Source: Photobacterium aquimaris
GTDB lineage: Bacteria > Pseudomonadota > Gammaproteobacteria > Enterobacterales > Vibrionaceae
Length of the DNA stretch: 64,000 nucleotides
NCBI RefSeq assembly: GCF_002954455.1
Contig: NZ_MSCC01000003.1
Location: 250,019 to 314,018, forward strand
Direction of reading: 5' to 3'
Both the position numbers and the translations under genes were made by a program. The stretch's first letter is position 1, and the number at the start of each line of letters is the position of its first letter. This document shows positions 24,566 to 34,014 of the stretch, in pieces. Below the pieces are notes generated by a model that worked only from the letters and a program-made list of their open reading frames with translations, did not search any database and was not told where the DNA came from.

Positions 24566-25294
24566 TTAGCCTAAGAAAACTTCTAATTCTTCGCTACCAC
24601 CAATGTGCTTACCGCCAATAAATACTTGAGGAACAGTACTGCGACCAGTAATTGCACGTAAAGAAACGGTCGTCGCATCTTTACCTAGAATAATTTCTTC
24701 ATACTGTAGGCCTTTGTCGATTAGATTCTGTTTTGCTTTAACACAGAAAGGACAACCTGGCTTAGAGAATACAGTGATAGACTCTTGTAGCTTTTGCTCT
24801 GGTGCGATGTAGTTCAACATTGTATCTGCATCAGACACTTTGAATGGGTCGCCTGGTTCTTCGTTTTCAATAAACATTTTCTCAACAATGCCGTTTTTCA
24901 CTAGCATGCTGTAACGCCATGAACGTGCACCAAAGCCAAGGTCATCTTTTTCAACTAACATGCCCATGCCATTAGTAAACTCGCCGTTACCATCAGGGAT
25001 GAAGGTAATGTTTTCTGCTTCTTGATCTGCTTTCCATGCATTCATTACGAACGTATCGTTAACCGATACACATAGAATGTCATCAACGCCGTTATCTGCG
25101 AATACGGATGCTAACTCATTATAACGAGGTAGGTGGCTTGAAGAACATGTTGGTGTAAATGCGCCTGGAAGGCTAAATACAACCACAGTTTTATTAGCAA
25201 ATAATTCGTTGGTTGTTACGTCTACCCACTGATCATCTTGACGAGTGTGGAAAGTAACTTGAGGAACTGGCTGACCTTCTTTAGATGCGAACAT
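24566..25294 (-). CDS. Hybrid peroxiredoxin-glutaredoxin (PGdx)
   Basis: Glutathione-dependent peroxidase that joins a peroxiredoxin-5-like domain to its own electron donor. The peroxidatic cysteine is Cys50 in AFTPTCSSSH. The glutaredoxin domain begins near residue 170 and carries CPFC at 181-184, TVPQVFIGG and GGSEEL. The length of 242 residues is as in Haemophilus and Vibrio PGdx. It is divergent from oxyR, with an OxyR site between them, so peroxide induction is expected. It acts in the cytoplasm on H2O2 and organic peroxides. Confidence 0.95.
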   Translation of the reverse strand: MFASKEGQPVPQVTFHTRQDDQWVDVTTNELFANKTVVVFSLPGAFTPTCSSSHLPRYNELASVFADNGVDDILCVSVNDTFVMNAWKADQEAENITFIPDGNGEFTNGMGMLVEKDDLGFGARSWRYSMLVKNGIVEKMFIENEEPGDPFKVSDADTMLNYIAPEQKLQESITVFSKPGCPFCVKAKQNLIDKGLQYEEIILGKDATTVSLRAITGRSTVPQVFIGGKHIGGSEELEVFLG

Positions 25295-25404
25295 AATGTG
25301 ATTCCTTAAAAATAAATACTAATTAATTAATGCAATCGGAGCTTCGTAAAAACATGCTCTCTATGTAATGAAGAAATTATACGACTTTACTCTTGATAGT
25401 TCTA

Positions 25405-25441
25405 ATCGTTTACTGCTATGGTTTTGATAGTTAATTCCTAT
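25405..25441. promoter_or_regulatory. OxyR binding site between PGdx gene and oxyR
   Basis: Four tetranucleotides with exact seven-base spacing: ATCG (25405), CTAT (25416), ATAG (25427) and CTAT (25438). The oxidised-OxyR consensus is ATAG-N7-CTAT-N7-ATAG-N7-CTAT, so 15 of 16 positions match. It ends 15 bases before the oxyR start, suitable for autorepression of oxyR and activation of the divergent peroxidase gene. Confidence 0.93.
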
Positions 25442-25456
25442 TGGAAACCTACAGTT

Positions 25457-26368
25457 ATGAATATTCGAGATCTTGAGTATCTTGTCGCTCTCTCTGAGCA
25501 TAAACATTTTCGTAAAGCAGCTGAAGCATGTTATGTCAGTCAGCCTACTCTCAGTGGTCAAATTCGTAAATTAGAAGATGAGCTGGGAGTATCGCTGTTG
25601 GAACGAACCAGTCGTCGTGTTCTTTTTACCGATGCGGGATTGAGTTTAGTCGCCCAAGCTCAGAAAGTGTTGCTTGAGGTCAAAATATTGACCGAACTTG
25701 CTAGTTTACAAGGAGAAAGCATGGCTGGGCCATTACATATTGGTTTTATTCCGACTGTCGGGCCATATTTATTACCACAAATCATTCCGACCCTAAAAGA
25801 AGCCTTCCCTGATTTAGAGCTGTTTTTACATGAAGCGCAAACCCATCAGCTGGTTCAGCAGCTTGAAGAAGGTAAATTAGACTGCATGATTTTAGCAGCA
25901 GTAAAAGAAAGTGAGCCGTTCATTGAATTGCCCCTGTATGACGAACCTATGATGCTTGCAGTGCCTGAAACGCATCAATGGGCACATGACAAAGAAATTG
26001 ATATGTCGCGATTACATGGTGAAACTCTATTAATGCTTGAAGATGGCCATTGTTTACGTAATCAAGCATTAGGTTTTTGTTTTGCTGCTGGCGCGCGCGA
26101 TGATGGCCGTTTTAAAGCAACCAGTCTTGAAACGCTACGTAACATGGTTGCCGCGGGCAGTGGAATAACGCTATTGCCACAACTGGCAACGCCGAAAGAG
26201 CATTGTCGAGATGGAGTGTGCTATATCGCTGCTGAGCATCCACAACCGACGCGATTGATTACGTTAGCTTACCGTCCGGGTTCACCGCTGAAGTCGCGTT
26301 ATGAAAAACTAGCGGCAGTGATTAAGTCTAAAATGCCACAGATCTTTGCTAACCACGTTCAAAAATAG
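25457..26368 (+). CDS. oxyR: Hydrogen-peroxide-sensing regulator OxyR
   Basis: LysR-type regulator. The helix-turn-helix covers HKHFRKAAEACYVSQPTLS (about 15-33). The redox-active cysteines are at residues 199 and 208 (GHCLRNQALGFC), the same positions as in E. coli OxyR. The length is 303 residues against 305. The ATG at 25457 (MNIRDLEYLV) fits the family; an in-frame codon at 25418 would start within the operator. The motif SLETLRNMVAAGSGITLLP further supports true OxyR. It is divergent from its likely target peroxidase gene. Confidence 0.97.
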   Translation: MNIRDLEYLVALSEHKHFRKAAEACYVSQPTLSGQIRKLEDELGVSLLERTSRRVLFTDAGLSLVAQAQKVLLEVKILTELASLQGESMAGPLHIGFIPTVGPYLLPQIIPTLKEAFPDLELFLHEAQTHQLVQQLEEGKLDCMILAAVKESEPFIELPLYDEPMMLAVPETHQWAHDKEIDMSRLHGETLLMLEDGHCLRNQALGFCFAAGARDDGRFKATSLETLRNMVAAGSGITLLPQLATPKEHCRDGVCYIAAEHPQPTRLITLAYRPGSPLKSRYEKLAAVIKSKMPQIFANHVQK

Positions 26369-26404
26369 CCATTGATGGGTAAAGCAGGCAGTGACATTTC
26401 ACTT

Positions 26405-26436
26405 AAAAAAAGAGCGCTGATTAGCGCTCTTTTTTA
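26405..26436. terminator. Bidirectional terminator between oxyR and mrcA
   Basis: AGAGCGCT / AGCGCTCT (26411-26418 with 26423-26430), flanked by six A and six T residues. It serves two convergent genes. Confidence 0.92.
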
Positions 26437-26450
26437 TTTAGGGGTAACAG

Positions 26451-29054
26451 TTAGAACAATTCTTCTGCTGTTTCGGCATCAAATTTCTGTTCTGAGTTAA
26501 CCTGACTTGCAGATTGGGTTGGTTCCGTCCCTTTGATGAAGTACTCATACATTGAACTTGCATCATCACGATCTGAAAGCTTACCTGTAGCACGGTCAAT
26601 ACGTACTTTGACGATATCCGCTGGTATTTGTAATGGCTGCTCTGGTGTGTCTCTCAGCGCGGTATGCATGAAACTAATCCATGCAGGTTGAGCTGCATTA
26701 CCGCCATATTCACCACCTGTGATTTGGTTTTTACCTAAGTTTTTATTAAAACTGGTACGCCCTAGCGCATGACGATGATCATCAAAACCGACCCAAGTTG
26801 TGGCAACAATATTAGGGCCAAAGCCGGTATACCAAGCATCTTTTGAGTCGTTAGTCGTACCTGTTTTACCACCAATATCATGGCGACCTAATACTCGCGC
26901 TCTAAAGCCTGTACCGTAAAGATGACCAGGTTCACCCCAAATGTTACTGTTTAACATTTGACGAACAAGGAAAGCATTTTGCTCACTGATCACTTCTGGC
27001 GCATAGCGCACAGGTGGTGGTGTGATCACTTGTTCAAGTTGGGCTAAGGTTGGTTTCTCAGTTACAGCTGCTACTGGTTTTTGACCTGCTGGTGCATTTT
27101 CAGCCGCGGTGGCTGCTGCTGTTGCCAATGCGACTTGCATTTTCGCCTGTGGATTTTGACTTTGACAGACATTATTACAGACAATTTTGGGATTGGCGGT
27201 GTAGATCAACTTACCATCATTATTATCAACTTTATTGATTAAAAATGGTTTTACTGCATAACCACCGTTAGCAAATACAGAGTAACCCTGTGCTAACTCT
27301 AATGGTGTTAAGCTGCCCGCACCTAGTGCTAATGGTTCTGCATGAGGAAGATCCGCACGTTTAAAGCCAAAGCGAGTGAGGTAGTTAATGGTGTAATCTA
27401 AACCTGCCATTCTTAACACACGAATAGCCATTACGTTGATTGAACGTGCTAAACCAATACGTGCGCGTGTTGGACCACCATAACGGCCATCAGCATTTTT
27501 TGGTCGCCATGCGGTGCCTTGCCATTTGTCCCACTTGGTGATTGGCGCGTCATTGATCAAAGTGGCTAGTGTTAGCCCTTTTTGAATCGCGGCAGAGTAA
27601 ATAAACGGCTTGATCCCTGAACCAACCTGACGGACTGATTGAGTAGCACGGTTAAATTTACTTTGGGTGTAATTAAACCCTCCCACCATTGCCAAGATTG
27701 CGCCATTATTTGGCGACATGGCTACAAATGAGGTGTTTGCTCCTGGCACTTGGCTTAATACCCAGTGATCAGTTGTTACTGCGGCAGTATCAGCTGTTGC
27801 AGTGATGGTGATTGCTTTATTTTGCACCCAAATTTGTTGACCTGCAGTGACAATTTGTGCCGCAGTTGTTGGTGCAGGACCTTGAGCCTTATCGGTTAAG
27901 TATTTACGCGCCCATTTAATCCCATTCCAATTTAGCGTTACCGTCAGACCTTGCTTGGTAACAACGACTACGCTTTGTTGATTAACTTTAGTAACCACTG
28001 CTGGAATTAATTCACCATAGGTTGGTTGAGTACTCAGTTTTTCAACAATTTGGTTAGCATTAAGCGGCGTTTGTCCTGGCTTCCATAACACAGCTGTTGG
28101 ACCACGATAGCCATGACGCTCATCGTAGTTTAGGAGGTTATCCACGGCTGATTGCTGTGCCGCATGCTGTAACTTAGCATTAATGGTGGTGTAAACATCC
28201 ATGCCTTTAGTGTAAGCATCTTCACCGTAACGATTAACCATCCATGCTCGTGCTCGTTCTGCTACATACGGTGCATAAAGTTGAATTTCGGCACCATGAT
28301 AATGAGAAACGATAGGCTCTGAACGGGCTTGATCCATTTGCGCCTTAGTGATGTAACCTTCTTTATACATACGATCTAACACTACGTTACGACGTGTTGT
28401 CGCGCGATCAATCGAATAAATCGGGTTCATGGTTGACGGTGCTTTTGGTAAGCCCGCAATAACAGCCATTTCACTCAAGGTTAATTGGTCAACACTTTTA
28501 CCAAAGTATACTTGTGCCGCAGCGCCGACACCATAAGCGCGATAGCCGAGGTAAATTTTATTTAAGTAAAGATCAAGAATTTGATCTTTCGTTAAAATTT
28601 GCTCGATATGGATCGCAATAAATGCTTCTCGAATTTTACGTGAGAAGGTTTTTTTATTGGAGAGGAAAAAGTTTCGTGCCAGCTGCTGAGTGATCGTACT
28701 AGCACCTTGGCGCGCATGACCTGTGGTTAGCATCACAAACGCTGCACGTGCAATACCAATTGGATCAACGCCATGATGTTCATAAAAACGACTGTCTTCG
28801 GTCGCAATAAAACCATCGACCAATAGTGGTGGCATTTGTTTAAGTGTTAATGGTATACGACGTTTCTCACCAAACTGCGAGATCAGTTCGCCATCGGCAC
28901 TGTACACCCTTAACGGTGTTTGGAGCTCGACATCTTTTAATTTAGCAACATCAGGTAAGTCTGGTTTTAGGTATAAATAAAAACCAAAAATTGTACCCAC
29001 TCCAAGAATGATGCAAATTATTGCAAGTATTAGTAATCGCTTTATGAACTTCAC
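26451..29054 (-). CDS. mrcA: Penicillin-binding protein 1A
   Basis: Bifunctional class A penicillin-binding protein that polymerises and cross-links peptidoglycan. It has one N-terminal membrane anchor (about 7-29), then a GT51 glycosyltransferase domain with catalytic EDSRFYEHHG (Glu86) and GASTITQQLARN. An OB-like region precedes the transpeptidase with active-site Ser479 in SGIK, SxN near 545, and KTGT near 750. A stretch rich in Ala, Pro and Gln (about 640-690) interrupts the transpeptidase region. The 867 residues compare with 850 in E. coli. It is divergent from pilMNOPQ, as in many gammaproteobacteria. Confidence 0.96.
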   Translation of the reverse strand: MKFIKRLLILAIICIILGVGTIFGFYLYLKPDLPDVAKLKDVELQTPLRVYSADGELISQFGEKRRIPLTLKQMPPLLVDGFIATEDSRFYEHHGVDPIGIARAAFVMLTTGHARQGASTITQQLARNFFLSNKKTFSRKIREAFIAIHIEQILTKDQILDLYLNKIYLGYRAYGVGAAAQVYFGKSVDQLTLSEMAVIAGLPKAPSTMNPIYSIDRATTRRNVVLDRMYKEGYITKAQMDQARSEPIVSHYHGAEIQLYAPYVAERARAWMVNRYGEDAYTKGMDVYTTINAKLQHAAQQSAVDNLLNYDERHGYRGPTAVLWKPGQTPLNANQIVEKLSTQPTYGELIPAVVTKVNQQSVVVVTKQGLTVTLNWNGIKWARKYLTDKAQGPAPTTAAQIVTAGQQIWVQNKAITITATADTAAVTTDHWVLSQVPGANTSFVAMSPNNGAILAMVGGFNYTQSKFNRATQSVRQVGSGIKPFIYSAAIQKGLTLATLINDAPITKWDKWQGTAWRPKNADGRYGGPTRARIGLARSINVMAIRVLRMAGLDYTINYLTRFGFKRADLPHAEPLALGAGSLTPLELAQGYSVFANGGYAVKPFLINKVDNNDGKLIYTANPKIVCNNVCQSQNPQAKMQVALATAAATAAENAPAGQKPVAAVTEKPTLAQLEQVITPPPVRYAPEVISEQNAFLVRQMLNSNIWGEPGHLYGTGFRARVLGRHDIGGKTGTTNDSKDAWYTGFGPNIVATTWVGFDDHRHALGRTSFNKNLGKNQITGGEYGGNAAQPAWISFMHTALRDTPEQPLQIPADIVKVRIDRATGKLSDRDDASSMYEYFIKGTEPTQSASQVNSEQKFDAETAEELF

Positions 29055-29202
29055 TTGAGATTTCCCGTTACGCCATCGTTCTGGCGGTCATTATCTATTA
29101 TCTTTTACCTTCAAGTATAAAGATAACAAAAAATTAATTAATGCCGTTGATGGTGTTTATTCGAAATAGTTTGTTTTTTCGCCACATGGGAGCATAACAC
29201 GG

Positions 29203-30183
29203 ATGTTTCGGAACCCATTAAGTGTTGGGGTAGATATTGGCAATCACAGTATAAAAGCTGTGGTTCTGCAACAAAAAAAAGAGCAGTTTGAGTTAGCTGC
29301 ATTTGTTGAAGTTGAGTTGACTAAATCGGTTATAAACGATCAGCATAGCGTGAATAATGCTGAACTGTTGTCAGCAATGCGTCAAATTAAAAAGCAATTA
29401 CCGTGGCAAGCCAAAGCCGTTACCTTAGCCTTACCCGATAGTGCTGTGATCAGCAAAGTTGTTCAATTAGGTACTAGTCTTAGCGAGGAGGAGGCTGAGT
29501 TCGCTATCGTGCAAGCGTTAGGTGCAGCATCGCCGTTTCCCGTTGAAGAGTTGTGGTTTGATTATTTTCCACTAAATAGTGACCGTTTTAGTGATGCCGT
29601 TGCGACTACACCATTTCAAGTCTTTGCCTCACGCAGAGAAACCATCGATAACCGAGTTAATACACTGATTAAATTAGGGTTCAAGCCTAAAATCATGGAA
29701 TTACAAACCCATGCTTTATTATGGTTAGCTGAGCATTTGGCTGAGATGGGTAGTCATTATAATCAATGGGGGGTGGTAGATGTTGGTAAGCGGCATACAG
29801 AGTTTTGTATGAAGCCACAAGGTAGCGCGGCTTACCACCGTGAAATTCGTTTTGGTACTAGCATGTTAGATGCTCAAGATGGCATTAGTGCAGTAGCTGG
29901 CAACAATACAGAGCAATTTACTAAACAGCTAGCCGAACAATTAAAGCGTCAAATTCAATTGTATAACTCTACTCATCCACGAAGTGGTATTAAGGGGTTG
30001 TGGTTGTGTGGTGGTGGGCAAGATGTGGTGTCGGTGTCATTGCTACAACGATTGATTGGTCTTGATGTGGTGTGGGTTAATCCTTTTCAGCATTTTAGTT
30101 GTGCCAATAAAGTTGAATTACCGCAGTCAATGTCGAGTCAGTATGCTGTTGCCACCGGGTTGGCATTGCGAGGATTATTATGA
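29203..30183 (+). CDS. pilM: Type IV pilus assembly protein PilM
   Basis: Cytoplasmic actin-like ATPase that docks on PilN and links the pilus inner-membrane platform to the motor. The ATPase fold motif VGVDIGNHSIKAVVL (about 8-22) and later GVVDVGKRHTEF and LWLCGGGQDV are visible. The length of 326 residues is normal. First gene of pilMNOPQ; its stop overlaps the pilN start by four bases (ATGA). The pilus made here is likely the MSHA-independent competence/PilA system, but the pilin gene is not in the window. Confidence 0.95.
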   Translation: MFRNPLSVGVDIGNHSIKAVVLQQKKEQFELAAFVEVELTKSVINDQHSVNNAELLSAMRQIKKQLPWQAKAVTLALPDSAVISKVVQLGTSLSEEEAEFAIVQALGAASPFPVEELWFDYFPLNSDRFSDAVATTPFQVFASRRETIDNRVNTLIKLGFKPKIMELQTHALLWLAEHLAEMGSHYNQWGVVDVGKRHTEFCMKPQGSAAYHREIRFGTSMLDAQDGISAVAGNNTEQFTKQLAEQLKRQIQLYNSTHPRSGIKGLWLCGGGQDVVSVSLLQRLIGLDVVWVNPFQHFSCANKVELPQSMSSQYAVATGLALRGLL

Positions 30184-30791
30184 TCGATAAACTCAATTTA
30201 TTGCCGTGGCGTGAGCAGCGGCGTAAACAGCATAAACAACGTTTTTTCGGCTTACTTGTTGCAAGTGTTGCACTGGCCTTTATAGGAAATGGTGCGATTG
30301 CGGAATACATTGAAAGCCAGCAACTCCAACAACAAAGCCGTAATCATCAACTAAAGCAAGAATTAGCCAGTTTAGAACAGCGACTGGCTTTTTTACCTAA
30401 GTTAGATAAGCAGCGTGAAGCGATTGAAATGCGGTTAAAAGTGATTGCTGATATTCAGTTATCGCGAAATCGAGTGACGCAGTTACTTAATCAATTACCT
30501 GAAGTGGTGCCTGCTGGTGTGTATCTTGATGGTGTTAATTTAGCTTCACAGCGAGTGAAGGTTGATGGTTTTGGCGATACCAATGGTCACTTAGCAGCAT
30601 TGCTTGGTAAGGCAGAACAATCACCATGGTTTAACAATATTGAAATGCATTCATTGGTGACGACTAAGAGCAGTGATAAAAAGCAAAAATCGCAATTTAA
30701 TGCTTCATTTGATTTAACGGCACCGATCATTAATAACCAACCACAAAAGCAGATCTTAGCGACTGCAATCATGGAGAAAATCAATGATTGA
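30180..30791 (+). CDS. pilN: Type IV pilus assembly protein PilN
   Basis: Bitopic inner-membrane protein of the pilus alignment complex. The conserved N-terminal peptide INLLPWRE-like (here LNLLPWREQRRKQ, residues 5-17) binds PilM. A membrane helix follows at about 22-42, then a coiled coil and a small ferredoxin-like periplasmic domain. It is 203 residues long. It overlaps pilM by four bases and pilO by eight bases, indicating coupled translation. Confidence 0.94.
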   Translation: MIDKLNLLPWREQRRKQHKQRFFGLLVASVALAFIGNGAIAEYIESQQLQQQSRNHQLKQELASLEQRLAFLPKLDKQREAIEMRLKVIADIQLSRNRVTQLLNQLPEVVPAGVYLDGVNLASQRVKVDGFGDTNGHLAALLGKAEQSPWFNNIEMHSLVTTKSSDKKQKSQFNASFDLTAPIINNQPQKQILATAIMEKIND

Positions 30792-31368
30792 ATGGCGTGA
30801 ATTAGAATTAGATGAAATCACCGAGTGGCCATTACTGCCACAGTGTCTTGTTGCTTTTGTGGTGGCGTTACTGCTATCGGCATTTGGTTATTGGTATTGG
30901 CTAACGCCGTTAACTGAAGCGTTAGAGCAGCAAAAGCAGCAGGAAATCACCTTACGCAGTCAACTAGTGACCCGCGCAGCTCAAGTTGCCGCATTACCAC
31001 GGGTTAAAGAACAAGTGGTTGAACTTAATCGTCGCTATCAAGAAGTGGTTGAGCAATTACCAGAAGAGCAGGAGTTGGCAAGCTTACTCGCGAGCATTAA
31101 TGATATTGGTGTTAAAAATGGTTTGATATTTCAATCGATAAAATGGGCTTCACGCATAGAGCATGATCTCTATTATGAGCTGCCGCTTAACATGCAACTA
31201 ACAGGGTCGTACCAACAAATAGGCCAGTTTTCTGAGGCCATTGCAAGATTGCCTCGAATTGTTAATTTACGCAATGTGGCATTAGCGCGAGTGGATCACC
31301 AAGGCTTAGATGAGTTGCTATCGTTAACGGTATCAGCCACCACTTACCGTTTTAAAACCCCGCAATAA
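30784..31368 (+). CDS. pilO: Type IV pilus assembly protein PilO
   Basis: Partner of PilN in the inner-membrane alignment complex. It has a short cytoplasmic start, a membrane helix at about 20-42, a heptad-rich segment (about 45-100) and a ferredoxin-like domain to residue 194. It is placed between pilN and pilP, with an eight-base overlap upstream and an eleven-base gap downstream, the invariant operon order. Confidence 0.94.
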   Translation: MIEWRELELDEITEWPLLPQCLVAFVVALLLSAFGYWYWLTPLTEALEQQKQQEITLRSQLVTRAAQVAALPRVKEQVVELNRRYQEVVEQLPEEQELASLLASINDIGVKNGLIFQSIKWASRIEHDLYYELPLNMQLTGSYQQIGQFSEAIARLPRIVNLRNVALARVDHQGLDELLSLTVSATTYRFKTPQ

Positions 31369-31378
31369 TGAGGATGCT

Positions 31379-31894
31379 ATGAGAACATTATTATGGCTGT
31401 TACCGTTAGGGTTTGGGTTAATGGGGTGTCAGGCCAATACCGATTCAGTTGAGCAGTTTATAGCCAAAACACATACCCATGCTAAAGCCAAGGTGAAGCC
31501 ACTAGCTGATCCTTATATTTTTGTTGCGGAATCGTTTGTGATGACCAGTAAACGGGTGCCATTTTTAAGGCCCCAACCAGAAATATTATTAGCCAAACAA
31601 GCTGATATTAGTTGCTGGCAGCCAGAAACAGGTCATCAGCCAACGGCATTAGAAACGTTTCCGTTAGAACAATTAAGTATGAAAGGAGCAATTGGCCATC
31701 AACGTCAATTATGGGGGTTGGTTTATACCCCAAAAGGTGAATTAGTCAGAATTAAGCCGGGGCAGTTTGTTGGGCTTAATCGCGGCAAAGTAATAAAGGT
31801 GAGTGATAAGCTCATTGAAATAGAAGAAACATTACCCGATGGCAAAGGTTGTTGGCTAACACGGCCTGCAAAGCTGGCTTTAGTTCAGCATTAA
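31379..31894 (+). CDS. pilP: Type IV pilus lipoprotein PilP
   Basis: Inner-membrane lipoprotein that connects PilNO with the PilQ secretin. The signal sequence ends in the lipobox LMGC, making Cys17 the lipidated residue. A beta-rich HR domain occupies the C-terminal half (GAIGHQRQLWGLVYTPKG and GQFVGLNRGKV). The length of 171 residues is typical. It lies directly upstream of pilQ. Confidence 0.94.
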   Translation: MRTLLWLLPLGFGLMGCQANTDSVEQFIAKTHTHAKAKVKPLADPYIFVAESFVMTSKRVPFLRPQPEILLAKQADISCWQPETGHQPTALETFPLEQLSMKGAIGHQRQLWGLVYTPKGELVRIKPGQFVGLNRGKVIKVSDKLIEIEETLPDGKGCWLTRPAKLALVQH

Positions 31895-31907
31895 TCAAGG
31901 ATGAGTT

Positions 31908-33629
31908 ATGAAAGGGAATACATGGGGGCTTAGCCGCCAGATTTTCGTCAGTGTATGGTTAATGTGCTGGGGGCTGTTTACTATCACCAGCGTAACTGCA
32001 GCGCCAACGCGTGGAATCACCAATCAGGTTCAAGATATTGAGTTTCGCCGTGATAGTAAAGGGCGAGCTGTATTAAGTATCAAGTTAAAGCAGCCGCAAT
32101 CATTGGTTGATTTTCGCCGTCAAGGCAAACAGTTGCAATTGGATATTTTTGATACTCAATTGACCAATGAGCAAATTCATACGCTTGATGTGGTTGATTT
32201 CGCGACTGTCGTAAATAGCATTGATACCAGTAACACCCCTCGTGGAGCACGATTTGTGTTTAATCTAACGGGCGGCTATGACTACGATTATCGTATTAGA
32301 GGTAATACGCTTGAAGTGACGTTAACTAAACGGGTGCAACCTAAAGCAACGTCAACTACCACCAAAGGTAATGTTTCCTACAAGGGCAAACCAATCTCGA
32401 TTAACTTTCAAGATATACCGGTGCGTAACGTTTTACAGCTTATTGCCGATTATAACGATTTCAACTTAGTGGTAGCTGATACGGTTAGCGGTAATGTTAC
32501 GCTGCGATTAGACAACGTACCGTGGCCACAAGTGCTGGATATTATTCTGCAAGCTAAAGGATTAGATAAGCGAGTTCGCGGTTCAGTGTTATTGGTTGCA
32601 CCAAAGGCCGAGTTAGCAGCTAATGAACATCAAGTGATGGAAACGGCACGTAAGCAACAAGAATTGGCTAGTTTGCGTTCTGAATTGATTCAGATTAATT
32701 ACGCTAAAGCGACGGATATATCTGAGCTATTGAGTGGTTCAAGTGACGGTGTGGGAATGTTATCTGAGCGTGGTTCATTGCATGTTGATGAGCGAACCAA
32801 CGCATTGATAATTAAAGATACACCTGAAAGTATCTCGAGCATAAAAGATATTGTGTTAGCACTCGACATTCCCGTAAAGCAGGTTCAAATTGAAGCGCGT
32901 ATTGTCACCATTGATGAAGGTAATATCGATGAACTTGGTGTGCGTTGGGGTGTATCAAGTATTGATGGTGATACCACTATCGGCGGTTCGATTGAAGGCA
33001 ACCTTGGTAGTTCAGGTTTGTTAGATGACACCACCGTTGATGATTTTCTTAATGTTAACTTAGGTGCAACTCAAGCAGGGGCTGCAAGTATCGCATTTCA
33101 AGTGGCAAAGTTAGGTAATGTGCTATTGGATCTCGAATTGTCGGCGTTGCAGTCAGAGCGTAAAGCGGAAATCATTTCCAGTCCGCGCCTGATGACGACC
33201 AACAAAAAAACCGCTTATATTGAACAAGGTACTGAGATTCCATATTTAGAAGCGTCATCAAGTGGGGCAGTATCGGTTGATTTTAAGAAGGCGGTACTCA
33301 GTTTGATGGTGACGCCACAAATCACACCTGATAATAAATTGGTATTAGACTTAGAAGTGACTCAAGACAGCAAAGGTGAAGAAGTGCCAACAGGGGTCGG
33401 TACGGCGGTGGCAATTAAAACTCAGCGTATTGGTACTCAAGTGTTAGTCAATAATGGTGAAACAGTGGTATTAGGCGGTATTTATCAAAATCAAATTAAC
33501 AATAGCGTTCGTAAGGTGCCTATTCTTGGTGATATTCCCGTACTTGGTGCATTATTTAGGCATAAAATGGAAGAACTTGGAAAACGTGAATTATTAATAT
33601 TTGTGACACCAAAAATCGTGATGCAATAA
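31908..33629 (+). CDS. pilQ: Type IV pilus secretin PilQ
   Basis: Outer-membrane secretin through which the pilus, and in competent vibrios incoming DNA, passes. A signal peptide covers roughly residues 1-32. An N-terminal AMIN domain (about 40-135) is followed by an STN/N0 domain with ISINFQDIPVRNVLQLIADY, an N1/KH domain, and the secretin core with ISSPRLMTTNKKTAYIEQG. Near the end are VPILGDIPVLGALFR and ELLIFVTPKIV, the family signature. The length of 573 residues is normal for Vibrionaceae, with a single AMIN domain. It is the last gene of the operon. Confidence 0.96.
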   Translation: MKGNTWGLSRQIFVSVWLMCWGLFTITSVTAAPTRGITNQVQDIEFRRDSKGRAVLSIKLKQPQSLVDFRRQGKQLQLDIFDTQLTNEQIHTLDVVDFATVVNSIDTSNTPRGARFVFNLTGGYDYDYRIRGNTLEVTLTKRVQPKATSTTTKGNVSYKGKPISINFQDIPVRNVLQLIADYNDFNLVVADTVSGNVTLRLDNVPWPQVLDIILQAKGLDKRVRGSVLLVAPKAELAANEHQVMETARKQQELASLRSELIQINYAKATDISELLSGSSDGVGMLSERGSLHVDERTNALIIKDTPESISSIKDIVLALDIPVKQVQIEARIVTIDEGNIDELGVRWGVSSIDGDTTIGGSIEGNLGSSGLLDDTTVDDFLNVNLGATQAGAASIAFQVAKLGNVLLDLELSALQSERKAEIISSPRLMTTNKKTAYIEQGTEIPYLEASSSGAVSVDFKKAVLSLMVTPQITPDNKLVLDLEVTQDSKGEEVPTGVGTAVAIKTQRIGTQVLVNNGETVVLGGIYQNQINNSVRKVPILGDIPVLGALFRHKMEELGKRELLIFVTPKIVMQ

Positions 33630-34014
33630 ATTTTCACTTTCTGAACCACCCTGCGAATAATGGCTCCAATCAATGTTGCAGCAGGGTGTGAAAGCATTAA
33701 AATTGTTTTATTTCTTAGGGTTAAAACAAGTTGTAGGTTAGGCGTTAAGCGTGTTGTTGAGCCGTTAACTGGATATTTACGAGCTTAATACGATTGACCT
33801 CAGACCTTTGGTGAGCCATTATGGCAACCTCTGTGGGTAAGACAGGCTCAATAAAATATCGATTGATGTCGACTAGCTATTGCAAAATAGTAGTCAGTCC
33901 TGAGATAATTTTCTGTCTTATCACGAATTATATGTGAGGAACTTGGCGCCTCGGGCTTATTTTAATAGAGCCTGCGGGTGGTGTCGTTTTATTAACCGCG
34001 CGTAAATTGCTAAA
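33630..34014. other. 385-base gap between pilQ and aroK
   Basis: Probable pilQ transcript end and aroK leader. The arms CACCCTGC (33647-33654) and GCAGGGTG (33681-33688) pair across a 26-base loop and are extended by TTTCA/TGAAA, a possible pilQ terminator or processing hairpin. Nearer aroK, GGCTTATT can pair with AATA and AGCC (33954-33972), and TGAGCC / GGCTCA lie at 33812-33817 and 33845-33850. I find no believable ORF. Confidence 0.45.

Noticed and set aside
33737..33751. Integron attC-like core GTTAGGCGTTAAGC after pilQ
   Set aside because: A core-like heptamer occurs, but no matching partner site, no cassette ORF and no VCR-type palindrome surrounds it.
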